Assembly: GCF_000586555.1 (NCBI RefSeq)
Contig: NZ_AZUC01000018.1
Coordinates: 1 to 64,000 of the forward strand
Origin: Sporosarcina sp. D27
GTDB lineage: Bacteria; Bacillota; Bacilli; Bacillales_A; Planococcaceae
Length of the DNA stretch: 64,000 nt
Direction of reading: 5' to 3'
The notes below the pieces were generated by a model that saw only the letters and a list, made by a program, of their open reading frames with translations, was not told the origin of the DNA and did not search any database. The position numbers and the translations under genes are program-made. Each line of letters starts with the position of its first letter. The first letter of the stretch is position 1. This document shows positions 8,398 to 15,944 of the stretch, in pieces.

Positions 8398-8496
8398 CTA
8401 TCTCGTTTTCCATTCGGTGACTAAAACAATGACGATGACGACGGAAAATGCTAAAATATAAAACCAATTGGGGATTGTACTCAGACCACCAAACAT
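8398..8496 (-). CDS. Putative 32-aa single-span membrane peptide
   Basis: The frame encodes MFGGLSTIPNWFYILAFSVV followed by more hydrophobic residues and a charged end (EWKTR), so one membrane helix of about residues 10-27. GAGGAG lies 8 bp before ATG. The TAG stop forms part of the ribosome binding site of the following pentapeptide-repeat gene, which argues for a translated, coupled leader gene. No family recognised. Positions 8497-8670 show no other gene. Confidence 0.55.
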   Translation of the reverse strand: MFGGLSTIPNWFYILAFSVVIVIVLVTEWKTR

Positions 8497-8670
8497 TCCA
8501 CCATCTCCTCGCTATGTACTCATCCTATAACATACCGTCCAATCTTCATTTCTTTCTAAAAGTATACCTGTAATCCACTATACTGGAAACTATCACCTCT
8601 TCAAAATAAAGGGGTCACGCTGTATTCAAATGACCACAGCAAGGTATACTAAGAATAGGAGGCGAATTAT

Positions 8671-9798
8671 TTGAAACGACTATTCCTATTTGTGCTACTT
8701 CTCGTTGCCCTCTTTCTCTCAAAGCCTTATTGGGAAGAACCAGTCTCTAAGTATGTGGACCTATCCTTCTTAGATACTATAGATGAAAAACTTGAAGACA
8801 TTGTCAACAAAGATACGATTGAATCGACAATCGATACATTACGTACCGCTACACAAGACCTTGCGGGTATCATCTCGGACAAAACAGAAGGATTGCGAGA
8901 TGCGAAACAGACGGTCGACAAGCCTGCGCTTGCAAAGCCAACGGACACCCCTATCTCCATCAACAATCTTGAAATTGGTGCATCTGCTGAACAAGTGACC
9001 GCTACACTCGGAGAACCCAAGAGCCAATCTCTCAATGAATACGGAACCGAGTGGCGAACGTATCACACAGATTATCAAAACTTTGTCATGGTCTCTCTCG
9101 ATGAATCTAATCACGTAGGTGCTATTTACACAAATGACGACCTCATCTCGTCTACTGTCGGTGTTTCGTATGGCGCCTCAAAAGCAGATGTCAGAAAAGC
9201 ACTCGGCCAACCAATGACTAAGATACGTAAAGGGCTAAACGTGTTTGTCCTTCAAGATGATGAAGGCATGGATCTTTTCAAACTCGGAGATGTCTATGCG
9301 TATGTATTTTATGACGTTCATCAAGAAACAACTGTGACAGCTGTTGAACTTGTGTCTGTTGCACTCGAGAACAACAAAAAATCACTTTACGCTGAGCGTA
9401 GCGAAGCGCTCCGCAATGGATTTGAACGTCAATTGTTCGACCTTACGAATGCAGCTCGGGTTCGCCACGGCCGCTCTATCCTCTCTTGGGACAGTGAAGT
9501 TTCAGGTACCGCACGGAAACATAGTACAGACATGGCAGACAATGACTATTTCAGCCATGATAATTTACAAGGCCTGTCTCCTTTCGATCGCATTAAAGAA
9601 GATGGCATAGGATTTAAACGTGCCGGTGAAAATCTTGCTTACGGCCAGTCCAGTAGTATCTTCGCACACGAAGGACTGATGAATTCGAAAGGCCACCGCG
9701 AAAACATTCTTTTAAAAGATTATAGTAGCCTTGGTATTGGCGTCAGTTTCAACCAAGAGATGCAACCGTATTATTCAGAAGAATTTTTACTCCGATGA
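8671..9798 (+). CDS. CAP-domain protein with N-terminal CAP-associated domain (YlbC-like)
   Basis: Exported or membrane-anchored 375-aa protein. A hydrophobic N-terminal segment (about residues 3-17) is followed by a coiled linker, a CAP-associated domain (about 95-235) and an SCP/PR1-like CAP domain (about 250-372). CAP hallmarks are HSTDMADNDYFSHDN, RAGENLAYG and GHRENIL, which supply the His/Glu residues of the cavity. Start is TTG at 8671, preceded by AGGAGG. CAP domains in Bacilli are secreted proteins of mostly unknown function. Monocistronic, with a convergent terminator shared with sodC. Confidence 0.88.
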   Translation: MKRLFLFVLLLVALFLSKPYWEEPVSKYVDLSFLDTIDEKLEDIVNKDTIESTIDTLRTATQDLAGIISDKTEGLRDAKQTVDKPALAKPTDTPISINNLEIGASAEQVTATLGEPKSQSLNEYGTEWRTYHTDYQNFVMVSLDESNHVGAIYTNDDLISSTVGVSYGASKADVRKALGQPMTKIRKGLNVFVLQDDEGMDLFKLGDVYAYVFYDVHQETTVTAVELVSVALENNKKSLYAERSEALRNGFERQLFDLTNAARVRHGRSILSWDSEVSGTARKHSTDMADNDYFSHDNLQGLSPFDRIKEDGIGFKRAGENLAYGQSSSIFAHEGLMNSKGHRENILLKDYSSLGIGVSFNQEMQPYYSEEFLLR

Positions 9799-9842
9799 AA
9801 ACAGCCAGACCGTGCGCATGATGCTCAGTCTGGCTGTTTTTT
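9797..9842. terminator. Bidirectional terminator between CAP gene and sodC
   Basis: AAAACAGCCAGAC (9798-9810) pairs with its complement at 9828-9840, with T-runs on both strands. Confidence 0.88.
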
Positions 9843-10396
9843 CACTTTTTCTTTAGTTCCGCACATGCAATCCGTTCCCCTGAATTCCCAGAAGGATCCG
9901 TTTTATAATCATCTGCATCTGCATGAATGACTAGTGCACTGCCATCCCCATCTATCAGTGAGTTGGGTTTTCCAGGCTGGAGTGTGAGATTATGCATCGT
10001 CACTTTAACCGCCACTTTCCCATCTTCTCCTACTTCTAAATTAGGCAAGTCTCCAAGATGGTACCCTTTCGGATTGTCAAAACCATGTTGTTTTTCCGTC
10101 GGATTAACATGACCGCCTGCAGATTTGAAATCAGGGGGTGTACAAACTGCCTTTTCATGAAGATGAATACCATGGATGCCCGGCTTCAGTCCTTCAGCGC
10201 CCAAGCTAATCGTGAGAATTCCATCTACTTCTGTGAAATGTGCTTCTCCGATTTGTTCGCCCTCAGTATTTATTAAACTTGTTTCAAATGTTTTTGTTGC
10301 CTCAGCATTCACAGGGACTTTTGCATTCATCCCCCCGCAACCACTTAAGACAATCATCATTGTTGCAATAAGTATTCCTTCAATTAAACGTTTCAT
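9842..10396 (-). CDS. sodC: Cu/Zn superoxide dismutase-like lipoprotein (YojM family)
   Basis: Extracytoplasmic lipoprotein (184 aa): signal peptide with lipobox VLSGC (Cys near residue 20), then a Cu/Zn-SOD fold. The metal ligands expected from the family are all visible: HLH in GIHLHEKAVC, the bridging His in GGHVNP, then KQHG, YHLGD and VIHADADDY, plus Arg in the GERIAC segment and a Cys pair. B. subtilis YojM is described as lacking part of its copper ligands, so this copy may be an active dismutase (inference). It lies 71 bp after a small lipoprotein gene in the same direction and is probably co-transcribed with it. The ribosome binding site is about 12 bp from ATG, rather far. Confidence 0.9.
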   Translation of the reverse strand: MKRLIEGILIATMMIVLSGCGGMNAKVPVNAEATKTFETSLINTEGEQIGEAHFTEVDGILTISLGAEGLKPGIHGIHLHEKAVCTPPDFKSAGGHVNPTEKQHGFDNPKGYHLGDLPNLEVGEDGKVAVKVTMHNLTLQPGKPNSLIDGDGSALVIHADADDYKTDPSGNSGERIACAELKKK

Positions 10397-10410
10397 ATAA
10401 TTTTCGAACC

Positions 10411-10425
10411 TCCTTACGATAAGGA
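10411..10425 (-). promoter_or_regulatory. Small hairpin covering the sodC ribosome binding site
   Basis: TCCTTA-CGA-TAAGGA is a perfect 6-bp inverted repeat. On the minus strand its second arm contains the AAGGA of the sodC ribosome binding site. Could modulate translation, but it is short. Confidence 0.3.
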
Positions 10426-10467
10426 TGGCTGAAAACCGGTAAATTATGTGTCTTTATGAACGTTTTT

Positions 10468-10851
10468 TCAAAGTTTCACTTCATCGCTCATTTCAAATAC
10501 ATCAAAAACATCACGTTGGATGATCAGCGACATAACTTTTCCGTTCTTTTTAAAATAATGGACGTTTCCGACTCTCGCTTCGAGCATCTCGGTCCAACCC
10601 CACTTTTCGATTTCATCCAAATATTCAGCAGGAGGCGTTCCTTCCTCGTCACCAATGCCATTCATTTTGTACTTCGCAGACTTCGCAATTTCCGTAGTAC
10701 AGTCTTCCGGTTTTAGTTCGTATGCATTGTTAGGTACAGGGAATCCTTCGTTAATGACTGCCATCCGGTAGCCGTCTTCATGTGCAAATGTATAAGAACA
10801 GCCAGACAGCAACCACACGCCTAAGATGAGTATTCCGGCAATCCGCTTCAT
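10468..10851 (-). CDS. Small lipoprotein of unknown function
   Basis: 127-aa protein with a lipoprotein signal peptide (MKRIAGILILGVWLLSGCS; lipobox LSGC, Cys near residue 18). The mature part is acidic, with a KPEDCTTEIAKSAKYKMNG segment and a C-terminal strand-rich part (VGNVHYFKKNGKVMSLIIQ). Family not recognised. It precedes sodC in one direction and may be in its operon. The gene-free 10852-11119 stretch holds a hairpin at 10947-10970 and a truncated repeat, listed separately. Confidence 0.75.
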   Translation of the reverse strand: MKRIAGILILGVWLLSGCSYTFAHEDGYRMAVINEGFPVPNNAYELKPEDCTTEIAKSAKYKMNGIGDEEGTPPAEYLDEIEKWGWTEMLEARVGNVHYFKKNGKVMSLIIQRDVFDVFEMSDEVKL

Positions 10852-10946
10852 CTAACCTACCTCCCGAATCGTTCTATTACTTCAAGAATACTTCATAAAT
10901 TCGGTCATGTCTTTAACGTATTTGTGACAAAAAGAAAAGCTATTAC

Positions 10947-10970
10947 AAAAGGTCATAATGATGACTTTTT
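10947..10970. terminator. Candidate terminator hairpin
   Basis: AAAAGGTCAT and ATGACTTTTT pair with one wobble and a 4-nt loop, with T-rich flanks on both strands. It could end minus-strand transcription from the methyltransferase gene. Weak. Confidence 0.35.
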
Positions 10971-11018
10971 GCAACAGCCTATCTAAGGTTTCATAATTGT
11001 GAGTAGCATACACACAGT

Positions 11019-11060
11019 GTTGATTTACGTTCCAGGCGGACGCTTTCCACTTCATTCAAC
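11019..11060. repeat. Internally deleted copy of the Bacillaceae-type intergenic repeat
   Basis: Shares CAGGCGGACGCTTTCC and the preceding TTTACG with the full copy at 12434-12558, and has GTTGA/TCAAC at its ends, but lacks the middle of the element. Lies 60 bp after the stop of the methyltransferase gene. Confidence 0.65.
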
Positions 11061-11119
11061 AAAACCACCATGCGCAGCAATTAGTGTCGCATCAAGCAAT
11101 AAGCAAATCCATTAATCCC

Positions 11120-12313
11120 TTACTTCAATTTCTGGATGATGCATACTTTCAAGTAGTTGAATTCCGGATAATCCCGGTTCGTGCGGAAGTCTTTTGGCAG
11201 AGAGGATTCTTCTAAAATTTTATACTTCGTGCCTGTTGCTTTAAATGCTTCGTCAATGAATGTCTTGAATTTTTTCATACTGAAGCTTGCGTTATTTGTA
11301 GATGCGACGATGAATCCTTTTTTCTCAGTAATGGCAATTGCGTCCTGTAGCAAAGACGTATAGTCTTTTGCTGAACTGAACGTATACTTTTTAGAACGCG
11401 CAAAGCTAGGTGGATCCAGTACCACTACATCGAACTTCAACTCGTGACGCTTCGCATAACGGAAGTAATCGAAGACATCCATCACTTTGATATCTTGCGC
11501 TTCATAGTCAATACCGTTCACACTGAACTGTTCAATTGTTTTTGCTAAACTACGCTTTGCCAAGTCAACGCTTGTTGTCTTTACAGCGCCACCGCTTAAT
11601 GCAGCGACTGAGAACGCACCTGTATAAGAAAACGTATTCAGTACATGATTGCCTTCAGAGTATTTATCTCGAAGCGCCGCACGCACATCACGCTGATCGA
11701 GGAATATGCCTGTCATTGCACCATCATTCAAATCGACCGCAAAGTTCATGCCGTTTTCTTTGACGATGATTGGGAAATCTCCAGGAGTCCCTGATACGTA
11801 ATCATCCTGATCGATATACTGACCTTTTGTATCAAAACGTTTTTTCTCATAGATTGCTTTCGCATTGACGATTTTGTCTAACACGCCGTAGACGTGATGC
11901 TTCATCGAATAGATTCCTTCGCTATACCAGCTCACCATGTAGTATCCATCGAAGTAATCGATTGTCAGACCGCCAATGCCATCGCCTTCTCCGTTAAAGA
12001 GACGATATGCAGTCGTTTGGGTATTCAACTTAAAGTTACTTCGACGTTCAAATGCCGCGCTCATTCGGGATTCGAAAAATGAGAAGTCGATTGCTTCTTC
12101 TTCTTTTCTCGTTAGTACCCAGCCAATTCCTTTGTTTTGGTTTCCATAATAGCCTTTGGCGATGAAACGACGGTTGCGATCGATTATTCGCAGCAAACTT
12201 CCTTCTTCTTTTAAAGCTTCCGGGTTCATGACAGCGTCTTTTAAGATGAGTGGGTAACCTTTCTTTAAAGCGATCCCACTTTTATCGTTTACGAGTACAT
12301 CAATTGTTTTCAT
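11120..12313 (-). CDS. Class I SAM-dependent rRNA methyltransferase, RlmI/YwbD-like
   Basis: 397-aa enzyme with an N-terminal PUA RNA-binding domain (about residues 1-80), a connecting region and a C-terminal Rossmann methyltransferase domain (about 180-397). Visible motifs: NTFSYTGAFSVAAL (SAM-binding loop) and LDPPSFARSKK (motif IV of the RlmI group). The family makes m5C in 23S rRNA; the exact site cannot be read from sequence. The gene is flanked by two copies of an intergenic repeat. In B. subtilis ywbD is next to ywbE, whereas here ywbE is 6.5 kb away. Confidence 0.88.
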   Translation of the reverse strand: MKTIDVLVNDKSGIALKKGYPLILKDAVMNPEALKEEGSLLRIIDRNRRFIAKGYYGNQNKGIGWVLTRKEEEAIDFSFFESRMSAAFERRSNFKLNTQTTAYRLFNGEGDGIGGLTIDYFDGYYMVSWYSEGIYSMKHHVYGVLDKIVNAKAIYEKKRFDTKGQYIDQDDYVSGTPGDFPIIVKENGMNFAVDLNDGAMTGIFLDQRDVRAALRDKYSEGNHVLNTFSYTGAFSVAALSGGAVKTTSVDLAKRSLAKTIEQFSVNGIDYEAQDIKVMDVFDYFRYAKRHELKFDVVVLDPPSFARSKKYTFSSAKDYTSLLQDAIAITEKKGFIVASTNNASFSMKKFKTFIDEAFKATGTKYKILEESSLPKDFRTNRDYPEFNYLKVCIIQKLK

Positions 12314-12433
12314 GTTTTCATCCTTTTCTACGGATAGTTATGTCCGTTCGCGCATTTTCTTTATTATCGCACGTTTGGCTTTGAATTGCGATTCCTTCAT
12401 AATATTAGTTGAAGCATAGCACATCTTGATACC

Positions 12434-12558
12434 GTTGTTTTACGCTTCAGGCGGACGCTTTCCGCGGGCTTGACCTCAGCCTCCTCGGCGCTACGCTTCT
12501 GCGGGGTCTTCGATCTTCGCTTATTCCGCAGGAGTCGCCGCCTTACGCTTCAAACAAC
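12434..12558. repeat. Bacillaceae-type intergenic repeat, full copy
   Basis: GC-rich, structured element of 125 bp in AT-richer surroundings. It is bounded by GTTGTTT (12434-12440) and AAACAAC (12552-12558). The blocks CAGGCGGACGCTTTCCGCGG, CTTCTGCGGGGTCTT and CCGCAGGAGTCGCCGCCTTA are ones I recall as recurring between genes in many Bacillus-related genomes. No coding frame. It lies upstream of the methyltransferase gene and downstream of the EamA gene. Confidence 0.75.
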
Positions 12559-12605
12559 TACCGTAATAAGGAAAATAGATTCTCCAGTTTAAATATATTA
12601 AAAAG

Positions 12606-13490
12606 TTACAAAATCGACTTGCGGACTTTTCTTTTTACTAAAAAAGAAGGTTTTGTTTCTGCTAGTATGATTGCTAGTAAAATGAGTGCAGCTCCTATGA
12701 GCATTTGTGCTGTGACAATTTCGCGAAGCATGATAATAGAGAAGATCATTCCCCATAACGATTCCATTGATAGCAGGATAGCTGCTTTTGTTTCAGAGAC
12801 ATGCTTTTGCGCGACGGTCTGCAGCAAGAATGCGAGCGTGGTTGAGAACAGACCTAAATAGAGTAATGAAGTCGCAGAAGTTGGCGTGATGGGTATGGCT
12901 GTCTCTCCTTTTACTCCGATTACGATACAGGCAATTACCGCAGCAACCGCCATTTGGACAAGTGTCAATGTAATCGCATCTTCTTTGCGGACAAATTGAC
13001 CTGTGTAAAAAATATGGAATGCAAAGAATATGGCGCACAAAAGCGATAATACATCTCCAGGATTGACCGAAAGTGATCCATTTAACGATAAAAATGCAAT
13101 TCCAGCCATTGCAAGTACCGCACCGACGAGCTCAAATGCGCTTACTTTTCTACGATATAGTACGAATGCAATAAATGGGACGATCAGTACATTCACCGCC
13201 GTTAAAAATGCATTATTGGACGGCGTTGTAAATTGCAAACCAACCGTCTGAAATGCAAATGCACTATACAAAAACACACCTAGTAGGCCACCCTTCAGAA
13301 GAACGGACTTAGAAAGGTTCAACATTTTTTTATAAAACACAACTCCGAGTAATACGGCTCCAATGAGGAACCGTCCAGCTAGGATTTGATAAGGACTAAA
13401 ATAGTCTAACGCAATCGCGCTGACAGGAAATCCTGTTCCCCAAATAATGGCCGTCACGAGCAGGCCGATTTCACCAATGTATTTACGCAT
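12606..13490 (-). CDS. EamA/DMT family transporter
   Basis: 294-aa membrane protein with ten predicted helices arranged as two EamA repeats (about residues 5-140 and 150-285). The first repeat carries the typical WGTGFPVSAIAL start and the second KAAILLSMESLWGMIFS near its third helix. Members export or import metabolites such as amino acids; the substrate cannot be predicted. GGGGGATG upstream of ATG. It stands alone, in the same direction as the downstream methyltransferase gene but separated from it by the intergenic repeat. Confidence 0.88.
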   Translation of the reverse strand: MRKYIGEIGLLVTAIIWGTGFPVSAIALDYFSPYQILAGRFLIGAVLLGVVFYKKMLNLSKSVLLKGGLLGVFLYSAFAFQTVGLQFTTPSNNAFLTAVNVLIVPFIAFVLYRRKVSAFELVGAVLAMAGIAFLSLNGSLSVNPGDVLSLLCAIFFAFHIFYTGQFVRKEDAITLTLVQMAVAAVIACIVIGVKGETAIPITPTSATSLLYLGLFSTTLAFLLQTVAQKHVSETKAAILLSMESLWGMIFSIIMLREIVTAQMLIGAALILLAIILAETKPSFLVKRKVRKSIL

Positions 13491-13551
13491 CCAGCATCCC
13501 CCTGTCTGTGACTAGTATACAAGGGAACATGGAGCGCCGTATAGAGGAATA

Positions 13552-13585
13552 TAAAAAAGACCTTCGGCGTTTTTTCCGAAGGTCT
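13552..13585 (-). terminator. Terminator of cstA
   Basis: AGACCTTCGG (13558-13567) pairs with CCGAAGGTCT (13576-13585), followed on the minus strand by six Ts. Confidence 0.88.
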
Positions 13586-13592
13586 CCGTCTA

Positions 13593-15080
13593 TTATTCTT
13601 GTGGTGTCGTTGCAGCAGTCGCTGCTCCAGCTAATGCATCGTCCCAATCTGGGGCTGTGACTTCCAAAGGTATATTCTCTCTCCGAGCTTTGACAGCTGC
13701 AAAGAAGAATAGCGCTACTAGGAAAATCGAAATTACACTAGCACCTATCAATGCGACATCCATCTGTAATCTAAATCCGATTTGTGCATTCAAGATGTAC
13801 GTCATTGTTGCCATGAGCATGAATGTCCCGGGTACGAGCGCAATCCAGTAATTTTTTTTGGCGATGAATAAATACATTGCTGCGACAAAGAGCGCAATGA
13901 CCGCTGTCGACTGGTTCGCCCATGAGAAGTATCTCCAGAGGATATCGAAGTCTACAAATGTCAAAGCAATAGAGACTGCAAATAGCGGAAGCGCAATCCA
14001 TAGACGGCTCATAATCTTTACTTGTGGTAATTTGAAATAGTCAGCAATAATCATGCGAGCGCTACGGAATGCAGTGTCCCCTGAAGTGATCGGCAAGATG
14101 ATAACGCCCAGAATTGCTAGTGTCCCACCAACAGCGCCAAGCATTAACACAGAAGCTTCACTAACGATCATTGCAGGGCCGCCTGCAGCAAGCAATTCGT
14201 TTAATCCAACCGGACCATTGAACAACGCCATACCAGCAGCTGCCCAAATCATTGCGATAATCCCTTCAGCGATCATCATGCCGTAGAAAATTTTGCGACC
14301 TTGTTTTTCACTTTGTGTAGTACGAGAAATGATTGGAGTTTGTGTCGCATGGAAACCAGACAAAGCTCCACACGAAATTGTCAAGAATAGCAGTGGAAAG
14401 ATCGGAATATTATCCGGATGCAAGTTTGTAAGTGACAATTCAGGAATCGGTGCTCCCGTAACTAGCATTCCGCCACCAACGCCCAGTGCACTGATGATGA
14501 GTAACAAACCGAAGATTGGATAAAAGCGACCAATGATTTTATCAATCGGAAGTAATGTTGCGAGAATGTAATAGATGAAAATCGCTGTGATGATCAAGCC
14601 CATAGCCATCCAACCATTCATCAAATTATACAGTAATCCTGCAGGCGCAGAAACAAATACCGTTCCAACAAGTAGTAAAAGTAAAATAGCGAAAGCGTTT
14701 ACAAGATGTTTCATAAATTTACCGAGAAATTTACCAGCAAGTTCCGGTAAATGTGCGCCACGGTTCCGAATAGAAATCATACCTGTTAAATAGTCGTGCA
14801 CGGCCCCTGCGAAAATTGCTCCGAGTACGATCCAAAGAAATGCAACCGGGCCATATAATGCTCCCATGATCGGACCGAAAATTGGACCAACCCCCGCAAT
14901 ATTTAGCAACTGAATTAAGGAGTTCTTCTTTGTGTTCATAGGTACATAGTCGATCCCATCAGCATTTGCATATGCAGGTGTCTGACGTTCTTCCTTCACT
15001 CCGAAAATACGTTCCACGAATTTCCCATACGTGAAATAGCCGACAACGAGTAACACTACCCCAAATAGAAATGTATACAC
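13593..15080 (-). CDS. cstA: Carbon starvation protein A (CstA/BtsT-family pyruvate or peptide transporter)
   Basis: 495-aa membrane protein of the CstA family, with about 15 helices. The N-terminal signature GVGPIFGPIMGALYGPVAFL near residue 62 and SGFHATQTPIISRTTQSEK near residue 240 are family hallmarks. E. coli members CstA and BtsT (YjiY) import pyruvate; older work linked CstA to peptides. GTG start with GGGGTGG before it. A LytS/LytR-type sensor and regulator lie directly upstream in the same direction, the arrangement known for BtsSR-BtsT, so pyruvate uptake is the favoured role (inference). Confidence 0.9.
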   Translation of the reverse strand: MYTFLFGVVLLVVGYFTYGKFVERIFGVKEERQTPAYANADGIDYVPMNTKKNSLIQLLNIAGVGPIFGPIMGALYGPVAFLWIVLGAIFAGAVHDYLTGMISIRNRGAHLPELAGKFLGKFMKHLVNAFAILLLLLVGTVFVSAPAGLLYNLMNGWMAMGLIITAIFIYYILATLLPIDKIIGRFYPIFGLLLIISALGVGGGMLVTGAPIPELSLTNLHPDNIPIFPLLFLTISCGALSGFHATQTPIISRTTQSEKQGRKIFYGMMIAEGIIAMIWAAAGMALFNGPVGLNELLAAGGPAMIVSEASVLMLGAVGGTLAILGVIILPITSGDTAFRSARMIIADYFKLPQVKIMSRLWIALPLFAVSIALTFVDFDILWRYFSWANQSTAVIALFVAAMYLFIAKKNYWIALVPGTFMLMATMTYILNAQIGFRLQMDVALIGASVISIFLVALFFFAAVKARRENIPLEVTAPDWDDALAGAATAATTPQE

Positions 15081-15121
15081 GCAATTCCCACCCCTTTGTC
15101 TTTTTATATTCTGTTATCAGT

Positions 15122-15139
15122 TTAGAATAATTATTCTAA
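15122..15139. promoter_or_regulatory. 18-bp perfect palindrome upstream of cstA
   Basis: TTAGAATAATTATTCTAA is perfectly symmetric and lies 42 bp before the cstA start, in the promoter region. It is AT-rich and resembles dimeric repressor operators, but its spacing does not fit the PerR or Fur consensus. Binding protein unknown. Confidence 0.5.
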
Positions 15140-15158
15140 CAATGGATGGATTTTGCTC

Positions 15159-15210
15159 TAACATGTCGTTTTTCAGGATTAAGATGCATGTCAGGGATAT
15201 TAACGTGTCG
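15159..15210 (-). promoter_or_regulatory. Candidate response-regulator sites (direct repeats) upstream of cstA
   Basis: TAACATGTCG (15159-15168) and TAACGTGTCG (15201-15210) are the same sequence but for one base and begin exactly 42 bp apart, four helical turns. A weaker ATGCATGTCA lies between. They sit between the LytR-type regulator stop and cstA, where LytTR proteins commonly bind direct repeats. Assignment is inference. Confidence 0.4.
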
Positions 15211-15212
15211 TG

Positions 15213-15944
15213 TTAGTGCTCAAGCTTTGCCCTCAAGCCTTTCACATAGTTACGGCTCACTGACAATTTCTCCTTGCTGCCCTCGATTTCGAGCTGATAG
15301 GCACCATTGAACCAAGGTGACAAACGATTGACGTGTAACAGATTGACTAGATAACTTTTATGAATACGATAAAACGAAAAAGTAGTGAGTCGCATCTCCA
15401 ACTCTTTTAACGTCATCTTTACTTCATGCTCTTTCGTTTTTGTTATGATTCGAGTCACACTATCCTCACGACAAATGTATAAAATACAACTAATGGGAAC
15501 GTAGACAATTTCCCCATCCTGTTCAATTGCTAATTTTCCAAGTTGACGGATAGACTCTTGGACATTCTCTGGGTTTTCCTTCACGCGAATCCGATTCAAT
15601 GTTTGTGAAATTTGTTCTTCTTCATATGGTTTTAACAAGTAATCTACTGCATTCACTCGGAACGCATCCGCTGCAAATTGAGGATAAGCGGTAGCGAATA
15701 CGATCTGGGGTGGATTCTTTAATTCTTTCAAGACAGCTGCAACTTCAATGCCATTCATCTTCGGCATTTCCACGTCCAAAAATACGACGTCCGGCTGTAA
15801 ACGGATTGCCTGCATAATGGCTGCATCACCCGAATCCGCTTCTCCAATAATTTTCACATTCGAGTGACGACCTAATAGATATATAAGTTCTTCACGCGCA
15901 TAGCGTTCATCATCCACAACGAGTGCTTGAATGTTAGATGGCAT
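15213..15944 (-). CDS. LytTR-family response regulator (LytR/BtsR-like)
   Basis: 243-aa response regulator. Receiver domain about residues 6-120 with acidic pocket DDE, phosphorylatable Asp in VVFLDVEMPKMNG and Lys in LLKPYE; LytTR DNA-binding domain about 140-240 ending with LSVSRNYVKGLRAKL. It overlaps the end of the sensor kinase gene by 11 bp, and AGAGGTG precedes its ATG. Members of this group respond to extracellular pyruvate in E. coli, Staphylococcus and Bacillus. cstA, 132 bp downstream, is the likely target. Confidence 0.92.
   Translation of the reverse strand: MPSNIQALVVDDERYAREELIYLLGRHSNVKIIGEADSGDAAIMQAIRLQPDVVFLDVEMPKMNGIEVAAVLKELKNPPQIVFATAYPQFAADAFRVNAVDYLLKPYEEEQISQTLNRIRVKENPENVQESIRQLGKLAIEQDGEIVYVPISCILYICREDSVTRIITKTKEHEVKMTLKELEMRLTTFSFYRIHKSYLVNLLHVNRLSPWFNGAYQLEIEGSKEKLSVSRNYVKGLRAKLEH

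Noticed and set aside
15122-15139. PerR or Fur box upstream of cstA
   Set aside because: The half-sites are separated by more than the single base of those consensus sites and the sequence differs at key positions.
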